From: Magnolia sinica
Lineage: Eukaryota; Streptophyta; Magnoliopsida; Magnoliales; Magnoliaceae
DNA: 64,000 nt
Direction of reading: 5' to 3'
Assembly (NCBI RefSeq): GCF_029962835.1
Contig: NC_080583.1
Location: forward strand, 69,487,158 to 69,551,157
In this document: piece after piece, positions 1 to 10,309 of the stretch
Layout of the letters: every line of letters begins with the position of its first letter
Position numbering within the stretch: the first letter of the stretch is position 1
Position numbers and translations under genes: made by a program
The notes under the pieces: model-generated
The model's input: only the letters and a program-made list of their open reading frames with translations
The model's database searches: none
What the model was told of the DNA's origin: nothing

Positions 1-594
1 TGAGAAATTTGTCCATCATGTTCAAAGAAAAAATAATAATACCTAGGTAAAAAACAGTTGTCTTCGGAAAGGGTTGGGCGAATGATCTTCACCATGGGTT
101 TGCTCCTTATAGGTGAGGGTTTAATTCCTCTCCTTGGCTTTACCTTTAAAAGGTTGACATAGCATGAAAGCCATCAATGAAAAAATCAAAAGCTGAAAGA
201 ATGAAAAGTTGAACTATAAGGCAAGTTTTGGTTTAGGTTATGGTTATCCTGAATGCTTTTGTGATTATCAATGTTATCATGAAAGTAAAGAATTGATTCT
301 TATATTGTGATAAGCTGATTCTTAGATTGTGATAAGCTTAGGTTTCACTATACACCCATGGAACTCGATGTTTAAGATTGTTCTAATTAATGGATTAATA
401 CTTTGAACTTGACTATGAAATTTACCGTATGCTTGAGTCAAAGAGAATGTAATGCCCAACATTCATGAATCTTAGAATTCTATTGACAGGATTGTTGTTC
501 AAAAATCACTCAAGTTCATAAGAATTGTCCTGTAATTCTTAAATTATTTTTCGCATACTTTGCTCGGGGCTAGCAAAATGTTGGTTGGAGATTG
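1..594 (+). mobile_element. 3' internal region of Tat/Athila-like non-autonomous gypsy element (copy A)
   Basis: This is the untranslated 3' part of a retrotransposon whose 5' part lies outside the window. It aligns by eye with 12897-13485 of the complete element at 7383-15634: both carry the caccatgggtttgctcc block, the stretch ending in a start-of-message-like ctcatggaactcAATGTTT block, and the final cgcataYYttgctcggg segment just before the LTR. No coding frame is seen. A third, minus-strand relative is at 49138-49480. Confidence 0.8.
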
Positions 595-2691
595 TGTTGA
601 GGGTCAAATATTGTAAATTAGACCCCAGTTATTGCCTGATTTTATATACATGATAATGTTTAACGCTCTATTTTAATCGTGTTTGTGGTGCAAGGTGAAT
701 TTAAGAGCTTAGACTGAAAAATGGTGCTACGAGCATGGATTTGATGCTCTAGAATCACCAAGGCAAAGGATTGACTTTAGGGGACCAAGATCGAAGAATT
801 TACAAGCCAGAGATCCAAGATAATCAAACAATTGAAGTCCAAGAGACCTGAAAGTCATCCTGAATGCAAGATCACAGGATTCCCACCATCCATTCGGCGC
901 AAAACTTTATATCTAGCCTGAGGACCATAAATTAAGTGTACATGTCGAAATTCAGCCCTTGGATCCTTGTGGAAGTGGCCCAACGGACAAATTAGCCCAT
1001 AAAGATCTGATCTGGGGCCCACCTGATATCTGGATATGCTTCAATTTTAGTCTAAGCCCCTTAAATACGATGAAAAAATGGATGGATGGAGCAGATTTCT
1101 CCTATACATCACGATGGGACCCACCTGGAGGGTGTGTGTGTGCATAGCACACGTGCACACGCCATGCACCGCATTCCACGAAGTCGATCAACATGCGCTG
1201 ACCGACTCAAATCTCTTCTTGCGCCAAGACGTCCAGCGGACTCACCGTGCACCACCGGTTTTGAATAGTGGGCCCCACCCATCATCTAAACGGATGATCC
1301 GGACCGTCCATATGCTCCAGGGGGGGGGGGGGGGCAAGACCCTAGCCAATATGGCCTTTTGGCCCCATGCACACGTACATACGTGGATCATCGAAAAATG
1401 TAAGTTGAAGGACGAGTTGATTTGATACAGGGGACTGCACCAAAACCACTCCTTTTCAACTGGTTTTTCATCAAGAATCCAATGAACAGGGTGAATTTAT
1501 CAAAAAACATCACTGTGGGGCCCATCGAGCATTCCAGCGAAGTCCCGTACGCAAGGTTGTATGTCCGACAGATCCGGCCTCCATGAGCCTTTATGTTATC
1601 ACAATCAAGGTCAGATCGATGATTCAGACAATCCAAAAGATAGAAAAGGGGGTCTTGATCCTTCCTACGAAGATAAAATGGACGGATTGGATGGATTCTT
1701 CTCCGAAACTCAATCCAAACGCGGGTCGCCTTGCGTTTCGCTACGCACACTGCCTTCTTGCTGCGTAAACCAACTTCCACCAACTTTAGTAGCACGAACC
1801 GCCCCTTTGGTCTCTATAAAAGGGAGAGAGAAAGAGACAGCTGGCATCTTTGGGACGTGAGGAGCAAGATAGAAAGAGAAAGTGTGGAGGGCTGGTTCAA
1901 GACAAGAGTGTGCTTTCTTTTTCTTCATTCTTTTGTTAAAGAGTCTTTGGCCTAATCATGTCTATGGTTGTTTAAACCTTTTAGCTAGGGCTAAGAGGTG
2001 AAGCTTGTAATATGATGGGAGACTTTTCTTTATGCCCTTTGATTCAGGTTTAAGTTGAATTGATTTTGATTCTAGTTTGATTATAAGGAATGCCTTTAGT
2101 TTCTAATGGTTTGTTGTGACTTGAATTACAATGGATTTGCGATAGTTTTGAGCATATTCTTTACTTTATTATGATTATGAAATTAGGAATCCTATTGTTT
2201 ACCATCGTCCCTTGGACATGATTGGATGATGGAACCCTTCCTAATATTCATAACTCTCTGAGATGGATGTGGATTGGTTAGATTCTGTTGTTTGTTATGT
2301 CTGATGGGCATGGCCTTGTGATAGAATCAAGTCTAATTCTCATACCTCCTATCCATTGATGACTAGATCAAAGGATGTTCATAACTGTTTTTAATGAAGT
2401 ATCTTCCATCTGAATGAGGACATGACTCTGAATCCAGTTGTGTTTGTGAATCAAGCATAGATTTCCCTGATTGCTACAAGTGGATCCTTGACACCCTAGC
2501 TTCCCACCTTTAAATTTTATAAGTTTTAGTCTAATATTTCACCATTATTCCATTAAAATTTTCTGATTTAGATTACATCTTAGTTTGGTTCTAGTTCGAG
2601 TTACTTTCAGAATACGTACAAGGTTCAGTCCCTGTGGATTCGACCTCGGTCTTACCGAGATTATTACTACATAGCAATGGGGTGGTGAACA
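595..2691 (+). mobile_element. 3' LTR of gypsy element copy A
   Basis: The LTR runs from tgttgagggtcaaatattg to gtgaaca (TG...CA, about 2.1 kb). It is homologous over its length to the LTRs at 7383-9639 and 13486-15634 but clearly diverged from both. It contains a TATA box, a G15 run at 1320-1334 and pieces of GGGCCC-type MITE sequence at about 1012-1130, 1268-1320 and 1515-1530. Immediately downstream the sequence becomes copia RNase H in mid-gene, so copy A inserted into that copia element. The small ORFs across this LTR are not conserved in frame between copies and are not called as genes. Confidence 0.85.
1813..1822 (+). promoter_or_regulatory. TATA box of LTR promoter (copy A)
   Basis: The motif ctataaaagg is followed by a purine-rich leader. 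The same position in the two related LTRs (8614 and 14718) keeps ctataaaag, which supports a conserved U3 promoter. Confidence 0.65.
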
Positions 2692-2701
2692 GTTTGATCT
2701 T

Positions 2702-3249
2702 AAGGAATCTCATCTAATTTCTATTAAACGCATAATCAGATATGTCGCAAGTTCTGCTAATTTCGTTCTATGGTATCTACGTAATACAAATGTACAACTT
2801 GACGAATATATAGATGCTGACTGGGTAGGAAACATTGATGATAGAAAATCTACCAGTGGTGGATGTTTTTATGTAGGAAATTGTTTAGTTTCCTGGTTCA
2901 GCAAGAAATAAAATTCTGTATCACTATCTACAGCTGAAGCTGAATATATAGCAGCAGGCAATGCTAGCACCTAGTTGATTTGGATGAAAAGGATGTTAGC
3001 TGATTACGGGATTGTGCAAGATACTATGATAACTCAAGCGCTATTAATATTTCAAAAAATCTCATTCAACATTCTCGTACGAAACGTATCGACATTCGAT
3101 ATCATTACATTCGAGAATTAGTTGAGGACAAGAGCATTTCATTAGAATATATTCAGACGAAAAATCAGCTTACAGACATTATGACCAAACCGCTTGACAG
3201 GAATAGATTTTCTAAATTAAAAAATGATATTGGTTTCTGTACTTGTAAT
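2702..3249 (+). pseudogene. Ty1/copia (Sirevirus-type) pol 3' end: RNase H domain, decayed
   Basis: Translation gives the end of a copia polyprotein: KRIIRYV, then DADWVGNIDDRKSTSGG, SLSTAEAEYIA, a DNSSAI block, then HYIRELVEDKSISLEYI and a C-terminal DIMTKPLDRNRFSKLKNDIG ending in TAA. These are the family's RNase H signatures, with the catalytic D of DADW and the E of EAEYIA present. It has in-frame stops after WFSKK and after GNAST, and a frameshift just before the DNSSAI block, so it is not functional. The 5' part was separated by insertion of gypsy copy A, which abuts it at 2691. Confidence 0.92.
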
Positions 3250-3729
3250 TAATTAAATCATGTTGTTTATGCATTTTTATTATTTGTATGTTTATAAGTT
3301 TAAAAAAATGCAAAACATATAAATTCAAAATTTTTTAAAAAAAATTATTTAAAATTTTCTAGTTGCACGACCGGTCGAGCATGTCCTCGACCAGTCGAGC
3401 TTCGACGAGTCGAGGACCATACTCGACTGGTCGAAGTGCACAGGTGAACTTCTAAAAAGAGGGAAAAACCCTTTTTCTTCCTCATTTCATCCTTTTTCCT
3501 TAACTAGCCTTTGCTCGACTCGCCAAACCCATCTCCATAGAGTCTTTGTAAGTGATTTATTTTCAATTTTTTTTAAAAAAAGATTTGGGTTCCTTTTTCC
3601 AAGTTATTCTTTATTTTGTGATTGATTTGAGATTTACATCCTTTCCATAGAGGGTTTTTGTGCAAAAATCTGATTTAAGCCAAACCCTTCTTTAATGTAT
3701 TCTTTTGCAAACTCTACATGAAGCATTGA
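3250..3729 (+). repeat. pol-env spacer with palindromic TCGAC-YR-GTCGA motifs
   Basis: This non-coding stretch separates pol from the env-like frame. At 3366-3440 there are four or five tightly spaced copies of a cgaccRgtcgag-type palindrome. The same motif recurs in this element's LTR at 5800-6110. The rest is T-rich with no long frame. Confidence 0.6.
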
Positions 3730-4863
3730 TCTAAGAGGAAGGCTACACGCAAGGGCCCTAGCGACTCCACCCGGACGACTCCAGTTAGGGTGAGAACCCT
3801 GAGAGCTCTCGAAGAAGATTCAGAGCATGTAAAGGATCTCCACACTAAAGATATTATTATAGAAAGAACTGTGAATATTGATCACATTGCTCCATTCAAA
3901 CTCATGGTTATTTTGTCTGCCATCGGTTGGGAAAATATTCCGGGTTGGGGCAGAACGGTATACCGCTTCATAGCTCAAGGGATGTATGCATCAATAGGAG
4001 AGATGTCTCTTGATAATCTTACATTCTCTCTTAATTTTAGAGAAATGATAGTTCCAGTTGGTAGGTACCTAATCTCAGGATTGCTTGATGTGAATGTGAA
4101 TGATGAAGGCATACCCATTGCCCCACTTGCTTATAGAATGTTTGAATCTAACTGTCGGGATATTACCCGTAAACTAGGTTGGTTTAACACCGAATGGAGT
4201 TCTGGTAATGTTCTCCGTGCCACCCAGATGATTCCAAGATTCAGGATCTTTCATTGGATTTTTACATCGAATGTGTACCTTTATTTCAGGAATAAGTCTG
4301 AACTTACTCCCTTTATGGCTCATGTTCTTCACGTCGTTGCTTCTGGGATTCCTAACTATCTTCCCTCATTGATTTGATACTTGATTATCCAATTTCGTAT
4401 TCATCCGGGTCATGGTTCCATACCATTTGCATATCTCATGACAACTCTTGTTATCCATTTCAAGGTTGTCATTCCATCGACTGAGGCACCTGAGGCAATC
4501 CTACCTTTTGATAATATGAATATTCACAAGATGAACTTGACATATCTTCCTGGTCAGAGATATGAGGAAGAAGAAGAAGAGGTAGAAGCACCATTATTAG
4601 AGGAAACATCTATGAATGATATTTTTGCAGAACTGGAATCGGATGCAGAAGCTGATCCTGAGTATCAACTATCTCAGGTTGATGATCGGCTTAAGTCTTT
4701 AGAAGAAAAGGTTGTTGAGTTGAAGGTATCACAAGACAATCTGGTTGAAAGTCATAAATCTTCCATGAAATATATGCGTAAATACTTTTATTGCATTACT
4801 AGAGAACTTCACCAGATCGACCCATCTATACCTCATCCATGCTCTTCTTCCGGATCTGATTAG
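3730..4863 (+). pseudogene. Sirevirus env-like ORF, one in-frame stop
   Basis: One reading frame runs from a basic N-terminus (SKRKATRKG, from 3730) to a TAG at 4861-4863, broken only by TGA at 4375-4377. No ATG in this frame is an obvious start; the ancestral start may lie at about 3718, where a stop now follows. The first part resembles the putative plant transposon/env-like proteins found downstream of pol in Sireviruses. The C-terminal part has an acidic EEEEEE run, then a heptad-like stretch (VDDRLKSLEEKVVELK) expected to form a coiled coil, as known for Sirevirus env-like proteins. No signal peptide is evident. Placement directly after RNase H and before the polypurine tract fits this assignment. 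Function of the family is unknown. Confidence 0.75.
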
Positions 4864-5082
4864 GTTGATGTCATTTTATTTTATGCTTGGGTAATATAAC
4901 TTTATATGATGTGTGTTGGATGATAACTCTCTCAAACTCCTATCTTATATCCTTGTTGATGACTTTATGTTAACTCTTAATTACCATTCTCTATGCATTT
5001 TTAGTCTTATTGGTCTACTATTTCTATTGTGATTTATTGATTTTAATCACATGAGCATTTTTCCCTTTGTCATTTTGTGGCA

Positions 5083-5098
5083 AAACGGGGGAGAGATT
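5083..5098 (+). other. Polypurine tract of the Sirevirus
   Basis: The purine run aaaacgggggagaga sits after a T-rich block (ccctttgtcattttgtgg). This is the layout found immediately upstream of Sirevirus 3' LTRs, where it primes plus-strand synthesis. Confidence 0.75.
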
Positions 5099-5438
5099 TC
5101 TAATTTGATAAGTAGATTTAATGAGTTATGCATTATATTAAATGTTGATATATTGATATATGGATGGTTTGTTGGGAGTTTTGTATTGAAAATGTATTAT
5201 TTGTCATACACAGGATAATCTCACATTGAGGGGAGTAAATTTTGCTGATTCAATAGAACTGCATCTTCTACAAAAATAGAAATTAAGCTGACAGTATGGA
5301 TGTTGTTATGCTAAGTGTTTTGTTATGAATTGAACAACGAGGTAGAATGTAAGTGCTATAATGTATAAAACACATTCTTGTTTATTAAATTTCGATGAGA
5401 CAAAACAACTTACGATATGGTTCACATAATGTGAATCA

Positions 5439-5590
5439 AGATGGAAAGTTCATCTTCAAGAGATTCAAGATGGAAAGTTTACCTTCAAGAGAATCAAGTT
5501 GATGGAAAGTTCACCTTCAAGAGATTCAAGATGGAAAGTTCACCTCTAAGAGAATTAAGAAGATGGAAAGTTCACCTTCAAGAGAATCAA
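5439..5590 (+). repeat. Minisatellite, five copies of a 29-33 bp unit
   Basis: Five tandem units of agatggaaagttcaccttc followed by aagagaatca, starting near 5439, 5468, 5501, 5530 and 5562. Length variation comes from insertions such as gttg and agaag between units. It lies in the U3 part of the LTR. Confidence 0.85.
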
Positions 5591-5799
5591 GATGGATGAA
5601 GAAAATTCGATTTCTACTAAAGACTAGTTGAAGTTCAAACTCCTACTTCAAGCTCTATTAAAGATTCAAGAACAAGTTCTGAGAAGTTCAAGCTACTTCA
5701 ATGTTCAGTCTTTTCAGGTATAATAGACCCTAGAAAGACCTTTGGCTTAGGTCCTTTCAAAACATAATCATATATGCATTTTTATATTTTGGTTAGGCT

Positions 5800-6110
5800 T
5801 AAGTTCGACTAGTCTAGGCCTTGGTTCGACTAATTTAAGCTGTGGTTCGACTAGTCTAAGATAATCTTCGACCAGTCCAAGTTTGAAGTCCAAAAAATAC
5901 ATATTTCTAGTGTTTTCTCGAACAGTAGAGCAAACTGCTCGACCAATCGAAGAGGGACCTTCGACCAGTCGAGGGTTACTCGACTCGAAGTCCAGCAACC
6001 ATATTTTGGCACCCTCGACTAGTCGAAGAACCATTTTATCCGATCACGCCCAAAATTTAAAATTTTGTTAGATCTTAGACGAGTCGAATGAGACCTTAGA
6101 CGAGTCAAAG
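5800..6110 (+). repeat. Cluster of TCGACTAGTCGA-like palindromes in LTR U3
   Basis: At least ten variants of tcgactagtcga / tcgaccagtcgag / gacgagtcgaa occur in this 310 bp, ending just upstream of the TATA box at 6127. They match the cluster at 3366-3440. Confidence 0.7.
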
Positions 6111-6126
6111 CAACAACATTTCTAAT

Positions 6127-6136
6127 TATAAATAGA
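6127..6136 (+). promoter_or_regulatory. TATA box of Sirevirus LTR
   Basis: The motif tataaataga is followed about 30 bp later by gcattctctcattcc, and 60 bp later by a GA microsatellite, a typical position for an LTR transcription start. Confidence 0.55.
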
Positions 6137-6186
6137 GGCATTCTCTCATTCCAAAATTATTCATTCAAGCTAAGAAAAGCCTTCAC

Positions 6187-6188
<2 letters not shown>

Positions 6189-6240
<52 letters not shown>
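6189..6240 (+). repeat. (GA)n microsatellite
   Basis: About 26 GA units with one interruption (gaca). It lies just downstream of the LTR TATA box. Confidence 0.95.
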
Positions 6241-7100
6241 GTCCCCACTATCGTCAAGCTATTGCATGGTATTTTAATATTTTTGTTTAAATAACTTTTT
6301 TTTTTAAATTCCTTGTTCTCTTTTTATGAATCTTATTTTTTAAAGAGTAATTACTCTTCTTTGAGATCTTGAGGAATTCAAACAAGTAGCCTTTTGTTTA
6401 ATTTAATTTATAATCCATCTAGAACCTAGAACCCTTGTTTGTGTTACTGGACATTGAACATTCTACTTCAAGCGAAGTGGTTTTACAGGCTACATCAAGA
6501 ATGTCTTTAATGAGAAGATAAGTACATTTCTATTGTTTGTATTTTGGTTTCTTTGAGATAGCCAGAAAATCTCATGTGTTGGTTTTAACTGAGATAGTCA
6601 GAAAATCTTAGTGTGGGGTTTTTGTTTGTGATAAGCCCTTTAAAATCACAACTGTGTAAGGGTTTAAGGTGAACCTGTGAAAACCTTGTTTTTAGTGAAC
6701 GCAAATATCATGTGGGTTGTGATTATTGGGAGTAAAGTAGGTGTGACTATTTGAGAACAATTGGTGTACACACTGAACCACTATAACTCCTAGTGTTGTG
6801 GTGAATGTTTAATTTTTGTATTTGTGGTGAATGATTGTAATTTTACTTTTGTATAAGCGGTGAATGTTTGTAATAGATAGGTTTATTATCTCTTGCTTGG
6901 TTTGAAGTCTTAATCCTTACAAACGTTCGTGAAATCATGTGTTATCCTACCTAAAGCTTTGTTTTTGGTGTAAGGTCGTCCTAAGAACTATGTTTGAATC
7001 AATTTTCAATACTAGTGCTATTAAGATTTCTGTTTTATTCTTATTTATTTATTATTTCAGTACTTTAAATTTTTATTTGACATACTCTGGACTGTAAGCT

Positions 7101-7382
7101 CACTTTTTTCACAAGCAATCTATTTGGGAGAAATCCAGCGTATCTTGTTAGCTTGAGTCATCGAAAATGACGTGGACTAATGAAACCTGATGGCATTGGA
7201 ATTTCTTGTGCCTTCACCACAAACCATCCGCACTCAATTATAATTAATTTATAAGGAACTTATATATTGATTGGTTTCGGGTTGGGTCGGGCAACCCGAG
7301 ACCTCAACCCGAGCCCAACCCATGTTTCATCGGGTTGATGTTTGTATGGCCCGTGCCCAAGACCAAACCCAATACATCCTGC
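7101..7382. other. Flank with GGGTTGGGTCGGG / CCCGA repeat, no gene
   Basis: AT-rich sequence followed at 7275-7320 by a self-complementary GC-rich block (cgggttgggtcgggcaaccc, then cctcaacccgagcccaaccc). No coding frame is supported. The 8.3 kb gypsy element begins at 7383. Confidence 0.5.
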
Positions 7383-9639
7383 TGTTGAGGGTCAAATATT
7401 GCATATCAGACCCCTGTTATTGCCTGGATTTACAAACATGGTACTATTTGTCGACCCGATTTAATCGTGTTTGTGATGCAGGGCGTATTTACGAGCCTAG
7501 ACTGGGAAAGTGTTTTAAAAGCATGGATTTAACGGTCGGAAGTCACCAAGGCAAGCGACGGACCCCAGGAGACCAAGATCGACAGATTTGCACACCAGGA
7601 ATCCAAGAAAATCGAGAAACTGAAGCTCAAGTGGCCCGAAAGACATCTAGAATTCAAGATCACAGGGTTCCCACCATCCGTTCAGCTCGAAACTTTATAT
7701 ATGGCCAGGGGCCCATAAATTAACCGTACATGTAAAATTGCAGCTCCTGAATCTCGGTGAAAGTGGCCCAACTGACAGATCAGCCACCAAAACAGTGATA
7801 TGGGGCCCACCTGCTATCAGGATACGCTTCAAAATTGGTCCCCACGGTTAAAATGAGATGGAAAAAGAGATGGACGGGGTGGATTTTTCACATACATCAT
7901 AGTGGACCCCACGTGTACATGTGGGAGTGCACAGGCGGTGCACTCCCGCAACACACCAGGCTGGCCGCCCGGTCAAAACGGGCGCTGACCCGTCTCTCCG
8001 TAAGACAGCCAGCGGACGGACAGTGGCGATCCGATTTTGAGTTGTGGGGCCCATACATCGTTCAAAATGTAGATCTGACCGTCTATTCGATCCTTTGGAC
8101 GGCCAAGACCAACATATAGGTGTCTGTTTGCCACCTTGCAAGCAGTTGTGTGAAGATCTCAGCAGAACGGAAGATGGACGGTAAAATGCGAAATTCAGTG
8201 GATCGCATCAACGGACGGCAAAAACCACTCTTTCCCGACCGAAATTTCGAGAGAAATCTGGTGGACGGCTTGGATTTCTCATTTGAAACTTATTGTGGAC
8301 CCCACCATCGTCACAGCGTAAAGATTACGCAAGCTCTGTTTACGCAGTCCGGAAAAACTCAGATTTTTCGGGCTATTGCGTATCCATAGAGAGGGTCGGA
8401 TGGCCAATCCGAACCGTCCAAACACTACAAAGCTGGGCCTTCAACCTCACCATGCAGTCAGATTCCAAGGTGGGAAGGTTCGCTGTTCCAGAAATCACTC
8501 CAAAAATCAGGCTGTTTGCGGTTTCGTTGCGAAAGAGGAGTGCGTGACTCCTTGTTCTCTTCTAACCAACTTACGCACCGACTCCAGCATGCACCCACCG
8601 CCATCTCTGTTGTCTATAAAAGAAGAAGGGAGAAAGAAAGGAAGGATTTTTTTTTGAGGTCGGAGGGAGAACTGCCGTGGAGGCATCCAAGAGGTGGAAG
8701 CAAGGGAAGGGTTGCGGTTTTGGCTTTGAAGAAACGGAGAGAGAAAGGGAGCAGAGAAAGGCTGCTGGCACGTTGGCTGCTGGCCCGTTGGCTGCTGGAC
8801 GTCGGCAGGGGAGTGCTGGAGCAGAGACAGTTGGGCAGGGACGGGAGCAACAAGGGATGAAGACGTGAAGCTGGTTTCTCTCCTTCCTTTCTTGTTCTTT
8901 TCTTTCCCTTTTTATCTTTGTTTTGTTGTTATATTCAGCCCATTCATGTGTGGCTAATCCTCTTAGCTAGGGCTAAGAGGTGAAGCCTGTAGCGAGATGG
9001 GAGAGTCTATTCTATGCGTTTAATTAAAATTTCTAAACTTAATTTGATTTTTAAGTTGATAATTCAAGGAATATTTTCTCAGTATTTAATGGTCTGTTGT
9101 GACTGAAATTACAATGGATTTGCAATGGCTTTGAATATTTCTTTTTCTCTTTTAATGTTTATGACGTCAGGAAGCCCTGTTGTTCACCATCGTCTCCTGG
9201 GCATGGTTGGATGATAGTACCCTTCCTGACCTTCATAGCTTGTTGATTGGTTGGTAATTAGTTTAATTCTTTTGTTAACTTTGTCTCCTGGGCATGGTGT
9301 GGTGATGAAATCCATTATAATTCATATACCTTTCATCTCTTTAAAATTATATCAGAAGAAGTTCAGTTTAATTTTCATGTTTTTTGAAGCAGGCATAAGA
9401 TCTCCCTGATCCCTACAAGTGGATCCTCTGAATCCCTAGTTTCCTTCCTCTGAATTTCTTAAGTTTTAAATAATTATTCCACAATTATTCCTTAAAATCT
9501 CTTTGGTTTAGATCACATCTTAGTCTGGTTCTAGTTCTACTTGGTTTCAGATAACGTACAGGTATCAGTCCCTGTGGATTCGACCTCGGTCTTACCGAGT
9601 TTATTACTACATCACAACCCTATACTTGGGGAGTGAATA
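7383..9639 (+). repeat. 5' LTR of the large non-autonomous gypsy element
   Basis: Starts tgttgagggtcaaatattgc and ends near gagtgaata, six bases before the primer-binding site. It is nearly identical to 13486-15634. U3 contains sequence derived from the GGGCCC MITE (7803-7915, with gatggacggggtggattttt and tacatcatagtggacccca). Two further GGGCCC-like pieces occur near 8045 and 8297. Confidence 0.88.
8614..8622 (+). promoter_or_regulatory. TATA box of 5' LTR
   Basis: Motif ctataaaag, followed by a purine-rich leader; conserved in all three related LTRs. Confidence 0.65.
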
Positions 9640-9645
9640 AGTTTT

Positions 9646-9663
9646 TGGCGCCGTTGCCGGGGA
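9646..9663 (+). other. Primer-binding site, tRNA-Asp
   Basis: The sequence tggcgccgttgccgggga is exactly complementary to the 3' end of plant tRNA-Asp(GTC) including CCA. tRNA-Asp priming is known for Athila-type gypsy elements. Confidence 0.92.
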
Positions 9664-10309
9664 CTGACGGTTACGATTCTTTGAAATTAATTAGTTTTAG
9701 AATTAGTTTGGGATTAGGATTTTACTAACTTTAGTTGTAGATTTTTAGAACTAACTTGTTTTCTTGTTTTGTAGGATCCTGACATAAACTTCTAAATTGG
9801 TAATCCTTTTCTAATTCCTCTACTTTTTCTATTTTTAGAATTAGGGTTTGAATTTTAGAAATTTTCTAATTCTAGTATTTTCCTATTCTTATTTTATTTT
9901 ATTTTATTTATTTATTTATTTATTTTTATTTTTTATTTTTATTTTTATTTTTATTTTTTTTTTAATTTTGTGAATAGTTTATTTTTAGAAACTTTCCTCT
10001 TTTGTTTTTAGAAACTTGGTTAGTTATTATTATTATTATTTTTTTTTAGAGTTTCTTTCTAATTTTAGAAACTAACTTTGTTTCCTAATTTATTTTTAGA
10101 AATTTCCTACTTGTAGACTTTTTGTTTAAAAACTAACATTACTTTAGAATTTTTAGATTTAGAAACTAATTTCTGTTGTTTTCTTTTACAGGATCTTAAT
10201 ATAAGAATCTCTAGTCTGGTAACATCTTTCTAACTTCTCCTCTTACTTTATGTATTGTTGTAGGATTTTTTCTTTTTTCTAGGATTAGACTCAGAGTTAG
10301 GGTTCTACC
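9664..10309 (+). repeat. T-rich leader with a duplicated module
   Basis: No coding frame. Many tttttagaaact motifs and an ATTT/TTTTA run (9890-9965). Two modules about 420 bp apart (near 9761-9822 and 10181-10238) share the order pyrimidine tract, tag/cag, ggatcYtRAYATAA, aatctggtaa-like, tttctaa, ctcct. Each looks like a 3' splice site, so the leader may contain an intron pair. Confidence 0.6.

Larger units (their letters stand above)
5106..7100 (+). mobile_element. 3' LTR of the Sirevirus-type copia element (right edge approximate)
   Basis: Sequence following the polypurine tract, with no long coding frame. It holds a five-copy minisatellite (5439-5590), TCGAC palindromes (5800-6110), a TATA box (6127), a GA array just downstream, and then AT-rich R-U5-like sequence. 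Because the 5' LTR is outside the window the ends cannot be fixed by comparison; 5106 is the first TG after the tract and 7100 is a rough limit. Confidence 0.6.

Noticed and set aside
959..1955. Several overlapping frames in the LTR of copy A
   Set aside because: They lie on both strands inside LTR sequence, and the equivalent frames are not kept open in the same way in the related LTRs.
8120..8868. Frames shared between the LTRs at 7383 and 13486 (for example 8516-8860 and 14758-14964)
   Set aside because: Shared because the two LTRs are nearly identical; they are disrupted in the diverged LTR at 595 and straddle the promoter and leader.
9646..9663. tRNA-Asp gene
   Set aside because: Only the 18-nt complement of the tRNA 3' end is present, adjacent to an LTR, so it is a primer-binding site.
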